Below are positions 1 through 8,504 of a stretch of DNA of 29,558 bases, piece after piece. The notes under the pieces are model-generated. The model saw only the letters and a list, made by a program, of their open reading frames with translations. It searched no databases and was not told where the DNA came from. The number at the start of each line of letters is the position of its first letter. The first letter of the stretch is position 1. A program made the translations under genes and the position numbers. The stretch comes from Caryophanales bacterium UBA6768 (GTDB lineage Bacteria; Bacillota; Bacilli; Bacillales_D; Amphibacillaceae), in the NCBI GenBank assembly GCA_002453315.1, contig DKGO01000226.1, positions 1 to 29,558 of the forward strand, given 5' to 3'.

Positions 1-134
1 TTAGGTTTAAAGGGTATTTGATTTCTATTAAGTCTATGAGAGGTAAAGGTCCATTAAATTCCTGTATATTTAAAAATTGGCTAATAACATTTATAAAAAA
101 GGTTCTTAATAAAATTATGTTAGGAGAGAAAGTA

Positions 135-1295
135 ATGAAAAAACTTTTTGGGATAATATTTATCATATTAATGATGGTTATCGTAGCATGTTCGAATGAT
201 GATGGTAATAGCACAACGGAAAATGATGGAAGTGAAAATGGGAATAGTAATAATTCAAATGATCAAAATAATGAAGCCCTAACAGAGATGCAAAAGGAGA
301 TTGATTCCTTTATGGGAGAACCAGAATTTGTATCTCCAGGAGAACCATTCGATGCAAAGACTGAAATGAAGGGTAAAGAAATAATTAGTATACCAGTATC
401 TAGCTCAAACCCCTTTAATTTGAGTATCCTAGAAAATATGCAGGATTTAGCGGAGGAAATTGGCTTTAAAGTTACGGAATGGAAAAACCAGGGTCAACCA
501 GAAGAATGGGCCAATGGAATAATACATGGTATTAATTCCAATGTTGACTTGATTGACCTTTTAGGTGGATCAAATCCAAAACTTTTAGGCCCACAAATTA
601 ATAATGCAATGGAAAAAGGGATAAAAGTAGTTACCTCAAATGGTTATGAGGAAACACCGGAAAATGTTGATTATAATGTTAATGTTCCTTTTTATCAGGC
701 TGGGAGACTCTTAGCACAATGGGCTTGCGTCAATACCGAAGGTGCTCCAAAGGCCCTTGTTATCACCTCTGATGAGGCGGATGCTACGGAATTTATGGTT
801 AGTGGAATTAAAGAGGAATTTGACAAATGTCCTTCTCCCGAGGTGGAATATGTCAATGTTCCTATTCCTGATTGGTCAAGTAAAATTCAAACTGAAGTCC
901 AATCTGCATTAATTAAAAATCCTGATATAGATTATATTCTACCTTTGTATGATAGTATGACCGAATATGTAATTACAGGATTAAATTTGGCTGGTAAGCA
1001 ACAAGGTGAGATTAAAATTGCATCGTTTAATGGCACGCCATTTGTACTGGATTATGTTAAAAATGGAGATGTAGAGATGGTAATAGGTGAGGACGTAGAA
1101 ATTATAGCAAGAGTTACGTTAGATGCCGAGATGAGAGTTTTAGCGGGATTAGAGCCACCAAAAGATGCAAATATCCCTTTACACATTTGGACATCAGAAA
1201 ATATTGATGAAGGAATAGATTCATCAAATAACAAAGGTAGTTTTGGAAGTAAGTTTAAGGAAGAATATGAAAAACTTTGGGGTTTAACTGATTAA
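135..1295 (+). CDS. Sugar ABC transporter substrate-binding lipoprotein (RbsB-like)
   Basis: Extracellular solute-binding lipoprotein of the ribose/periplasmic-binding-protein-4 type, expected to capture a sugar-like ligand and deliver it to the ATPase and permease encoded downstream. The ATG at 135 is preferred because a Shine-Dalgarno sequence (AGGAGAG, 122-128) precedes it and it gives a typical lipoprotein signal: MKKLF, a hydrophobic run, then VIVAC with the lipidated Cys at residue 19. The in-frame ATG at 18 would bury this signal. A Ser/Asn/Asp-rich linker (about residues 20-50) follows, as is common for tethered binding proteins. The body (about residues 75-385) contains family-like stretches such as GINSNVDLIDLL and ALVITSDEADA. 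Length 386 residues. The ligand cannot be read from sequence. A hairpin downstream may reduce transcription into the ATPase gene, fitting the usual excess of binding protein. Confidence 0.88.
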   Translation: MKKLFGIIFIILMMVIVACSNDDGNSTTENDGSENGNSNNSNDQNNEALTEMQKEIDSFMGEPEFVSPGEPFDAKTEMKGKEIISIPVSSSNPFNLSILENMQDLAEEIGFKVTEWKNQGQPEEWANGIIHGINSNVDLIDLLGGSNPKLLGPQINNAMEKGIKVVTSNGYEETPENVDYNVNVPFYQAGRLLAQWACVNTEGAPKALVITSDEADATEFMVSGIKEEFDKCPSPEVEYVNVPIPDWSSKIQTEVQSALIKNPDIDYILPLYDSMTEYVITGLNLAGKQQGEIKIASFNGTPFVLDYVKNGDVEMVIGEDVEIIARVTLDAEMRVLAGLEPPKDANIPLHIWTSENIDEGIDSSNNKGSFGSKFKEEYEKLWGLTD

Positions 1296-1436
1296 TATAT
1301 TAAAAAGAATAATGTAAAAAGATATTGTTATTATTTCATAAAATGTATGCAGCATTTAATTGTTTCAGTTTGACCTTACTTCATAGTAATTAATAGAAAT
1401 ATAAAACTATATAGATATTCGCATAATTCTTTTAAT

Positions 1437-1482
1437 GGCGATATATTTACTTGATTATTCTAAGTTGATATCGCCTTTTTTT
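1437..1482 (+). terminator. Probable (partial) rho-independent terminator after the binding-protein gene
   Basis: GGCGATAT (1437-1444) pairs perfectly with ATATCGCC (1468-1475). A second short stem, ACTTG with TAAGT, lies inside the loop. A run of seven T follows at 1476-1482. The loop is long, so strength is uncertain. It lies inside an apparent transporter operon and could tune expression of the downstream ATPase and permease genes. The rest of the 1296-1763 gap is AT-rich. It holds another inverted repeat, TATCCC/GGGATA around 1505-1529, and no ORF I would defend. Confidence 0.5.
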
Positions 1483-1763
1483 AAATATTTTATAGGTTAA
1501 CCATATCCCTTAATGGGGCCTTGGGATAATATATACCAGACGTAATATTGGTTAGTAGATTTAATTTATTTTTAATGTAAGGGCCAAAACAGTGGCGCTT
1601 AAATAGGATAATTGTTCTTGATTTCAATAAGCAAACAAATTTTCTATAAATTATAATATTTTACTTTGAATATATTAACAATGTAACCACAAATTCTATA
1701 TTTCTATACTTAAATATTTTAATTTATTTTGTATTTGTTTATTAATAGAAAGGGGATGTTAAG

Positions 1764-3287
1764 ATGACTCATTGCTATATAAAAATTAAAAATATAACAA
1801 AGCATTTTGGGGGACAACTTGCCTTGGATAATGTAACTTTTGACATAAAAGAAGGAGAAGTTCATGGATTGCTAGGGCATAATGGTTCCGGGAAATCTAC
1901 ACTTATTAAAATATTGGCAGGGTTTCATATGGATGAAGGTGGTGGCTATTTAGAATTAGATGGCAATAAAGTATCCTTACCTATTAAGGATAATGATGCT
2001 ATTGTTATGAGTTTCGTACATCAGGATTTGTCACTAATAGAAACATTATCAGTTCTGGAAAATTTATTCCTGAATGATATCTCATTAACAAATAACATTA
2101 AAATTTCCTGGAATAAAATGTACAGGGAAGCATTATCAATATTAAAAAAATATAATTTAAATATTAATTTGTTAAGTAAAGTAAGTGAAATTACTTCAGT
2201 AGAAAAGGCTTTATTGTCAATCATCAGGGCCGTTGAGAGAATTGAACAAGAAATTAAAAATAATGAAAATAAAAAAGGATTGTTAATTTTAGATGAACCG
2301 ACTGTATTTCTTCCTAAAGATAGTGTAAATCAATTGTTTGGATTAGTTAGACAAATATCAAAATTGGGAATAAGTGTATTATTTGTTTCCCATGACTTGG
2401 ATGAAGTAATGGAACTAACTGATAAGGTAACAATACTTAGAAATGGGAAGGTTGTATTAAGTAGCGACACAAGTGAAATTACTAAAGATGATTTAATTTA
2501 TAAAATAACCGGAGATAAAATCGAGACTAACACTTATACAAATAGGAATAAATTTATGGGAGATTCAATTTTTAAGGTGGAAAATATTAAAAGTGAAAAT
2601 TTAGAGAATATTACCTTTGAATCTAAAAAAGGGGAAGTATTAGGTGTTACTGGAATTGTAGGTTCAGGTTTTGAAGAGTTGCCTTATATAATTTATGGTG
2701 ATAAATCAGCTTATTCCGGGACGATCACTATAAATGGTGAAAAAATAGAATTAAATGATTTAAATCCATCAATAGCCATTGAAAAGAAAATGATTTTGAT
2801 ACCATCGGATAGACATAATTTAGGTGGAGTTGAATCAATGAACTTAGTAGATAATTATACGATTCCTAATTTAGAAAAATATTCACAAAAGGGTATTTTA
2901 CAACGAAATGTAATGAAAAAAGATACCATTAAAATGGTTGAATCAAATAATGTTTACCCAAAGAATGTAAACCTTAAATTAGAAAATCTAAGTGGAGGAA
3001 ACCAACAAAAGGTTATTCTAGCTAAATGGTTTCAAACGTCCCCCAAACTTGCAATATTACATGAACCAACCCAAGGTATTGATGTAGGAGCAAGACAACA
3101 AGTATTTGATATTATAAGAGAATTATCCGAAGATGGAACATCTATCATTTGTTGTAGCTCGGATTATGAACAATTGTCGGAAATATGTGACAGGGTTTTA
3201 GTCTTTTCAAAGGGGAAAATTATAAAAACATTAATAGGAAATGAATTAAATAAAGATTCTATTTCTGAAGCATGCCTAACTGTATAA
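1764..3287 (+). CDS. Sugar ABC transporter ATP-binding protein, two NBDs (RbsA/MglA-like)
   Basis: Cytoplasmic ATPase with two nucleotide-binding domains in one chain, the layout of the ribose/galactose/xylose (CUT2) importers; 507 residues is the usual length. NBD1 has an intact Walker A (GHNGSGKST, residues 38-46) and Walker B (LLILDEP, Asp177/Glu178), but its signature region reads ITSVEKAL instead of an LSGGQ-like motif. NBD2 is the mirror image. Its signature LSGGNQQ (residues 409-415) is perfect, but the Walker A position reads GIVGSGFEEL without the Lys, and Walker B has His433 in place of Asp before Glu434. One composite ATP site is therefore intact and the other degenerate. Some degeneracy is common in this family, and the loss here looks fuller than usual. 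The RBS AGGGG lies at about 1751-1755. The permease follows after 84 bp. Confidence 0.9.
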   Translation: MTHCYIKIKNITKHFGGQLALDNVTFDIKEGEVHGLLGHNGSGKSTLIKILAGFHMDEGGGYLELDGNKVSLPIKDNDAIVMSFVHQDLSLIETLSVLENLFLNDISLTNNIKISWNKMYREALSILKKYNLNINLLSKVSEITSVEKALLSIIRAVERIEQEIKNNENKKGLLILDEPTVFLPKDSVNQLFGLVRQISKLGISVLFVSHDLDEVMELTDKVTILRNGKVVLSSDTSEITKDDLIYKITGDKIETNTYTNRNKFMGDSIFKVENIKSENLENITFESKKGEVLGVTGIVGSGFEELPYIIYGDKSAYSGTITINGEKIELNDLNPSIAIEKKMILIPSDRHNLGGVESMNLVDNYTIPNLEKYSQKGILQRNVMKKDTIKMVESNNVYPKNVNLKLENLSGGNQQKVILAKWFQTSPKLAILHEPTQGIDVGARQQVFDIIRELSEDGTSIICCSSDYEQLSEICDRVLVFSKGKIIKTLIGNELNKDSISEACLTV

Positions 3288-3371
3288 TAAAACCATCTTT
3301 TGACCTTGTGATGTAGGTTTAACTAGATTATTACAAGATAATGCAACTATATATAGAAGGGAAAGATAATA

Positions 3372-4346
3372 GTGAATAAAATAGAAAATAATGAAAAGTT
3401 TAAAATTGATAATTTATTCGAAAGATTTGCTTTAATTGGGGTATGGATTCTAGTAATAATAATTTTTGGGATATTAAGGCCGGAGAGTTTTTTAACAACT
3501 TCAAATTTTTCAATGATTTTAGGGTCACAATCAACATTAGCTATACTAACACTAGCTCTTATTATTCCAATGGTAACAGGGAACTTTGACCTTTCAATTG
3601 CAGCCACTTTAACAATATCTTCCATGACAGTAGCGGTTTTAAATGTGAATTTAGGGGTCCCTATTTTAATTTCAGTTTTAATAGCATTACTAGTAGGAAT
3701 ATTAATTGGAATAATTAATGGGGCTTTTGTGATTTATTTTGATATTAATCCTTTTATTGTAACGCTTGGGGTTGCAACAATATTAGAGGGCATAGTGTTA
3801 TGGATGAGTGATTCTACAACCGTAACAGGGGTATCTCCTCTCTTGGTAAAGTCAGTTGCTACAACTAAAATTTTAGGGGTTTCATTAGGATTTTATATAG
3901 CGCTCCTGTGTGCATTTCTTTTATGGTATTTCTTTGAATTCACTTCATTGGGTCGTAGGTTTATTATTGTGGGACAAAATAGGAAGGTTGCTAAACTAAG
4001 CGGAATAAAAACTGATAAAATTATTTGGTTAAGTTTAATTGCATCAGGATTTGGTAGTGCTCTAGCCGGTGTTATGTATACGGGAATGAGTGGTGCAGCA
4101 AATCCTACATCAGGCTTGTCATTCTTACTTCCTGCATTTGCAGCGGCATTTTTGGGTTCTACTACAATTGTTCCGGGTAGATTTAATCCTTGGGGTTCAT
4201 TAGTAGCAGTATTCTTTTTAATTACGGGGATTACTGGGCTGCAAATAATAGGTATTGCTTCCTTTGTACAAAGTCTTTTTTATGGTGGGGCTTTAGTGTT
4301 GGCGGTAACCTTTTCACAAGTAGTTAAAAAGAGAAAAAAGGCTTGA
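3372..4346 (+). CDS. Sugar ABC transporter permease (RbsC-like, BPD_transp_2)
   Basis: Integral membrane permease of the CUT2 sugar importers, 324 residues with about 8-10 hydrophobic segments. A family-typical cytoplasmic stretch near residues 195-215 reads LGRRFIIVGQNRKVAKLSGI, the counterpart of the GRRxxAIGGNxxAARLSGI motif in RbsC. The start is a GTG at 3372, preceded by AGAAGGGA at 3355-3362. It lies in the order binding protein, ATPase, permease with no gene in between, so the three should form one importer. The C-terminus is a basic tail (KKRKKA). The adjacent catabolic genes suggest that the cargo is a sugar or sugar derivative carrying nitrogen, but this is inference. Confidence 0.9.
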   Translation: MNKIENNEKFKIDNLFERFALIGVWILVIIIFGILRPESFLTTSNFSMILGSQSTLAILTLALIIPMVTGNFDLSIAATLTISSMTVAVLNVNLGVPILISVLIALLVGILIGIINGAFVIYFDINPFIVTLGVATILEGIVLWMSDSTTVTGVSPLLVKSVATTKILGVSLGFYIALLCAFLLWYFFEFTSLGRRFIIVGQNRKVAKLSGIKTDKIIWLSLIASGFGSALAGVMYTGMSGAANPTSGLSFLLPAFAAAFLGSTTIVPGRFNPWGSLVAVFFLITGITGLQIIGIASFVQSLFYGGALVLAVTFSQVVKKRKKA

Positions 4347-4638
4347 TAACGACACGGATTGGTTAATTATTGAAATCCGTTATAAAAAAATAATGGGTTA
4401 ATAATAAGTAACTATTAGAATAAAAGGTTAATAGTTTTGTAATTATTATGTGATTCACCCTAATATTAGTAATAACAAACTTAAACAAACAATTCTATTA
4501 AAACATTTAAAATTTATCAGATCCGATTAAGAAGTAATCAGTTAACAATAGTTAACAATCCCGTTTCAACAAAAATCGTGGTAATTAACATTCTAAATAG
4601 TGACTTTATAATTATTAAACAAAAATGGAGGAATTACA

Positions 4639-5958
4639 ATGGCAAATAATTTAACAAAACAACAATTAATGGAAATGGATAAAAAACATTTCCTTCACCC
4701 GACATCAAATGTGAAACAACAACAAGAAAATGGGCCAGCTATCATTTTCAAAAAGGGTGAAGGAATTTATGTAGAAGATATAGATGGGAAAAAGTATATA
4801 GAAGGAATGTCCTCTCTTTGGAATGTGAACATAGGATATGGACGAAAAGAAGTGGCGGAGGTAGTGGCTAAACAAATTGAAAATTTGGCTTTTAGCTCTG
4901 CCTTTTCAACTTACAGTCACGAGCCTGTCATTAAATTAGCAAATAAAATTGCCGAACTAACACCCGGTAGTTTAAATACAGTTTTTTTCACATCAGGAGG
5001 TTCGGAAGCAAATGATTCAGCAATCAAGCTTGCACGTTATTACTGGACTATCCAAGGAAAACCAGATAAAAGAAAGATCATTTCCCGAAAAAGAGCCTAT
5101 CACGGAGTAGCACTTGGGGCAACATCCGCAACAGGAATACCGGAATTTTGGAAAGTAGCTGGCGTATCGCCAGAATTTTATCATGTTGAAACAATGTCAA
5201 GTGATGAACTACGTGCCGTGATTGAAAGAGAAGGCGCCGATACAATTGCTGCATTTATGGCAGAGCCCGTCGTTGGAGCCGGTGGAGTGGTTATCCCAAC
5301 CGAGAATTATTTTAAGGAAGTACGTGATATTTGTGATGAATACGGTATTCTCTTTATAGCAGATGAAGTCATTACAGGATTCGGACGAACTGGTAAAATG
5401 TTCGGCATGGAAAATTGGGACGTAGTACCGGATATGATGTCTATTGCTAAAGGTATTTCAAGTGGGTATATCCCATTAGGAGGCGTTGTCATCTCAGAAA
5501 AAATTCATCAAACATTTATAGATAAAATCGATGGAACACTATTTCACGGATATACTTATAGCGGTCATCCAGTGGCATGTGAAGTAGCATTGAAAAATAT
5601 AGAAATTATTGAAAAAGAAAACCTTGTAGAAAATGCAAGACTAATGGGTGAGGAATTAATTAATGGATTTCGACAACTTGAAAGTGAGCAACCCGAATTT
5701 GCAGAAGGGCGCACAGTTGGACTATTGGCTGCCATTGAAATTTACAGGGATGCCGTTTCAGGTGTCCGATTTGAAGAAAAGATTTCACCAAAAATAGTAG
5801 AAGAAGCAACCAAAAGAGGACTCATATGTCGGTCAGTAACCTATAACGATTCAGACACGATTGTCTTAGCCCCACCGCTAATTATTAATAAAGAGCAAAT
5901 TAATGATATGCTCACTATATTAAAAGAATCTAAAGCAGTATTATTATCCAATAAGTAA
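4639..5958 (+). CDS. Class III PLP-dependent aminotransferase (omega-aminotransferase type)
   Basis: Fold-type I, class III transaminase that moves an amino group, usually a terminal one, from a donor to a keto acid using pyridoxal phosphate. The PLP-binding Lys is Lys271 in the stretch MSIAKGISSGYIPLGG. The cofactor Asp lies in IADEVITGFGRTG, and TSGGSEANDSAIKLARYYW near residues 115-133 is the phosphate-binding region. Length 439 residues is normal. The ATG at 4639 has an excellent RBS (GGAGG, 4627-4631). Upstream of it, 4347-4638 contains no gene; GTTAACAATA and GTTAACAATC lie in tandem at about 4540-4560 and could be an operator. The same protein family has left a 3' remnant at 7793-7945. 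Family assignment is firm, but the substrate is unknown and could be a beta-alanine-, taurine-, polyamine- or amino-sugar-like amine. Confidence 0.9.
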   Translation: MANNLTKQQLMEMDKKHFLHPTSNVKQQQENGPAIIFKKGEGIYVEDIDGKKYIEGMSSLWNVNIGYGRKEVAEVVAKQIENLAFSSAFSTYSHEPVIKLANKIAELTPGSLNTVFFTSGGSEANDSAIKLARYYWTIQGKPDKRKIISRKRAYHGVALGATSATGIPEFWKVAGVSPEFYHVETMSSDELRAVIEREGADTIAAFMAEPVVGAGGVVIPTENYFKEVRDICDEYGILFIADEVITGFGRTGKMFGMENWDVVPDMMSIAKGISSGYIPLGGVVISEKIHQTFIDKIDGTLFHGYTYSGHPVACEVALKNIEIIEKENLVENARLMGEELINGFRQLESEQPEFAEGRTVGLLAAIEIYRDAVSGVRFEEKISPKIVEEATKRGLICRSVTYNDSDTIVLAPPLIINKEQINDMLTILKESKAVLLSNK

Positions 5959-6124
5959 TATCTAAAAAGATTGAAATGCTATTATTTTTTGATTATATAT
6001 ATTGATATTCAGGTTAATAGATAAACAGCAAATGATTTATATCTATTGAAATATTGGGAAAAAAATGATCATTGATGTTAAATAATAAATGGAAGATAAA
6101 TATTATTTAGAAGGAGTGTCCCTG

Positions 6125-7783
6125 ATGTCCTGGAATAATGAAGAAATTAAAAGAAAAATGGAAACTTTAACCGTAGAATTAGTAAATGTTAATAGTGTAA
6201 ATGGTACCTTAGGTGAAGTTGCAATGGCGGAAAAAGTTGAAAGTAAATTAAGAGAAATTGAATATTTCAGGAATAATCCAAATAATGTTTGGTGTAAAAA
6301 AGTAAATAAAGACGAACTAAATCGTAAAAGCGTGTTTGCCCTACTAAAAAGTAACCAACATTCTGACAAAACAATATTATTTCACGCCCACACCGATACA
6401 GTGACAATTGATGATTTTGGTGAATTTAAAGAGTTAGCAACTAAACCCTATGAATTAATTGAGAATTTTAAGAGCGCCAATTTATCAACTGATGTAAAAA
6501 AAGATATTGAATCAGGAGAATGGTTATTTGGTCGGGGGGCTCTAGATATGAAAAGTGGTCTGGCTGCTCACTTGGTTGTATTAGAATTTTTATCTAAAAA
6601 TAGGGACTTATTTGATGGAAATATTCTATTTATGGCTAATCCGATTGAGGAAACAACACATGGTGGTATTATTGATGCCTTACCGGAATTGGAACGTCTG
6701 AAAAATGAAGAAAACTTAGAATTTGAATGTGCCATTAATACTGATTTTGTTGGACCATTATATAATGGGGATTTGACAAAGTATGTTTACTTGGGATCAG
6801 TGGGAAAACTACTTCCTTCTTTTTATATAAGGGGTAAAGAAACCCATGTAGCGCAAGCATTTGAAGGATTGGACCCTAATTTGGTTGCTTCCGAATTAAT
6901 TAATCAAATAAACCTTAATACCGATTTGTCAGATGAAGCCGAAGGGGAGGTAACACAGCCACCAGTAACATTAAAAATGAAGGATCTAAAACCAACTTAT
7001 AATGTGCAGACACCTATAGCAAGTTTTGTTTATTTTAATTACTTTGTGCACCAAATGTCACCTGACAAAATTTTAGAACAATTAAAAGGAATTGCGATAG
7101 ATGCCTTTCAAACAGTTATAGACGAATTAAATTTACAATATAAAAAATATTGTAATAGAAGTGGTGCAAAATATAAAGCACTCCCTTGGGAAACAAGGGT
7201 TATCACCTATGAGGGACTATTTCAGAGAGTTTTTCAACAACATGGAGACATGGTAAATGTTAGACTAAATGATATTTTGGTAGAAAACTCAGGCAAAATG
7301 GACCCAAGGGAAGTTGGGAGACTAATGGTTGAGGATTTACTTCTTTTGGATGAAGATAAAACACCGGTAATAGTATTGTTTTTTGCTACTCCTTATGTTC
7401 CTAGAAATTTCGTTAAAGGTAAGTCAAAACGTGAGAAAAAACTCCTTGATAATTTAAACTTTCAACTAAAGGAACTTACTAATAAAACCGGGGAAAAGTT
7501 TAAAGTCCAAAAGTTTTTCCCATCCCTGACTGACAGTAGCTACTTATGTATGGACGATACTGACGATGAAATTAATGTATTGAAAGGTAATTTCCCAGGA
7601 ATGGATATACTTTATCCAGTACCCATTGATAAAATTAGGAAGTTAAATATTCCGGCTTTAAATCTTGGAAGTTGGGGTAAGGACGCACATAAAATGACAG
7701 AACGAGTTTACAAACCGTATACATTTAGTATATTACCATTATTAATTAAACGTTTTTGTATTAGCATATTATCAGAAAAATAA
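6125..7783 (+). CDS. M20-family metallohydrolase, RocB-like
   Basis: Member of the M20 zinc peptidase/deacylase group most like RocB, the arginine-utilisation protein of Bacillus, whose own reaction is not established. The expected metal and catalytic residues are visible: HAHTD (His87, His89, Asp91), ALDMKSG (Asp141), EETTHGG (Glu175, Glu176) and a late His522 in GKDAHK. Length 552 residues, close to RocB and longer than ordinary M20 peptidases. The ATG at 6125 is chosen because AAGGAG (6111-6116) precedes it at proper spacing; the in-frame ATG at 6089 lacks an RBS. M20 enzymes usually hydrolyse an amide bond, so beside a sugar importer and aminotransferases it may release an amino group or amino acid from a conjugate (inference). 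Its stop codon is followed within about 10 bp by an aminotransferase remnant. Confidence 0.85.
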   Translation: MSWNNEEIKRKMETLTVELVNVNSVNGTLGEVAMAEKVESKLREIEYFRNNPNNVWCKKVNKDELNRKSVFALLKSNQHSDKTILFHAHTDTVTIDDFGEFKELATKPYELIENFKSANLSTDVKKDIESGEWLFGRGALDMKSGLAAHLVVLEFLSKNRDLFDGNILFMANPIEETTHGGIIDALPELERLKNEENLEFECAINTDFVGPLYNGDLTKYVYLGSVGKLLPSFYIRGKETHVAQAFEGLDPNLVASELINQINLNTDLSDEAEGEVTQPPVTLKMKDLKPTYNVQTPIASFVYFNYFVHQMSPDKILEQLKGIAIDAFQTVIDELNLQYKKYCNRSGAKYKALPWETRVITYEGLFQRVFQQHGDMVNVRLNDILVENSGKMDPREVGRLMVEDLLLLDEDKTPVIVLFFATPYVPRNFVKGKSKREKKLLDNLNFQLKELTNKTGEKFKVQKFFPSLTDSSYLCMDDTDDEINVLKGNFPGMDILYPVPIDKIRKLNIPALNLGSWGKDAHKMTERVYKPYTFSILPLLIKRFCISILSEK

Positions 7784-7792
7784 TTGGCTGTA

Positions 7793-7945
7793 ACTTATCA
7801 AAGAGGCCTCATCTGCCGATCTGTAACATATAACGATTCAGACACAATTGCATTAGCTCCGCCATTAATTATAAATAAAGAACAAATTAATGATATGCTA
7901 ACAATTTTAAATGATTCGGTTGAGGCAGTAATAGCTACTAATTAA
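7793..7945 (+). pseudogene. 3' remnant of a second class III aminotransferase
   Basis: About 50 codons, open to a TAA at 7943-7945, translate to TYQRGLICRSVTYNDSDTIA and then LAPPLIINKEQINDMLTILN. This matches the C-terminus of the intact aminotransferase at 4639-5958 from Arg393 onward. By hand count, 35 of 36 aligned codons (5815-5922 against 7802-7909) encode the same residue, while 18 of 108 bases differ, nearly all silent. There is no start, RBS or upstream part, and homology ends abruptly just after the stop of the M20 gene. It is therefore the tail of a diverged paralogue or homologue whose 5' part was lost. The hairpin at 7959-8029 may be its original terminator. Confidence 0.85.
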
Positions 7946-7958
7946 AATTAATTCCATT

Positions 7959-8034
7959 ATCGCATCGGGTTTTGCAATCAAGAATAATTGTTTTTACTAA
8001 CATTAGTAGTGGTGCATTCCTGATGCGATATTTT
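7959..8034 (+). terminator. Hairpin after the aminotransferase remnant, possible terminator
   Basis: ATCGCATCGGG (7959-7969) pairs with CCTGATGCGAT (8019-8029), an 11-bp stem with one G-T pair. A smaller TGCA/TGCA pairing lies within the large loop, and ATTTTAA follows. The weak T-run makes termination uncertain. The position right after the remnant's stop fits a transcript end for the M20 gene or its predecessor. Confidence 0.4.
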
Positions 8035-8056
8035 AACTTTCAGGGGAATAATAAAA

Positions 8057-8078
8057 AATTATATTTAGGAATATAATT
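8057..8078. repeat. 22-bp palindrome, operator-like
   Basis: AATTATATT (8057-8065) and AATATAATT (8070-8078) are a perfect 9-bp inverted repeat around TAGG. The site lies about 430 bp upstream of the second catabolic block (8505 on) in a gene-free stretch (7946-8504). That stretch also holds a TTGACA at 8234-8239 with a weak -10 (TAAAAA, 8257-8262). AT-rich palindromes arise by chance fairly easily, so a regulatory role is only a suggestion. The rest of the gap shows no convincing gene. Confidence 0.25.
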
Positions 8079-8504
8079 AACGTTCTAGCAAAATACTTAT
8101 GTTAATCTTTAAAACAAACCACCATCACACAAAGTATGCTATTAATTCTTTTCACTCCCACCTTGACTAACCGTAAATAACAAATATAATTATAATCAGA
8201 ATAGCCTAGTGATACACAAATACCATAGGTTTATTGACACCACGAAAATTTGATGTTAAAAATAGCCTTTCTCCTAACATCGAAAAAAACGAAAAGATTC
8301 CCTAAACATATGGAAAACTTCACCAATTTCAAAAAAGCCACAGCCACAATATTTATTTTTCAACATGAGAATAAATCACTTAATAATTATATTATTCATT
8401 TTTATATCAGTTGCTTTCTTCATGCAGATACCACTAAGAAAAATTAATTTAATTTTCAAATAATCATTTTTATTATAAACTGATGATACAAGGAGGAGTT
8501 GTTT

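Noticed and set aside
18..134. In-frame upstream extension of the binding-protein gene from the ATG at 18
   Set aside because: It has no RBS and would place about 39 residues before a textbook lipoprotein signal peptide that has its own RBS.
4351..4395. Hairpin (CGGATT/AATCCG with ATAA/TTAT) after the permease gene as a terminator
   Set aside because: It is followed by A-rich rather than T-rich sequence on the coding strand, so it is not an intrinsic terminator for these genes.
8250..8447. 65-codon open frame upstream of the GSA-aminomutase-like gene
   Set aside because: No RBS, atypical composition, no recognisable domain, and it lies in a diffuse AT-rich spacer.
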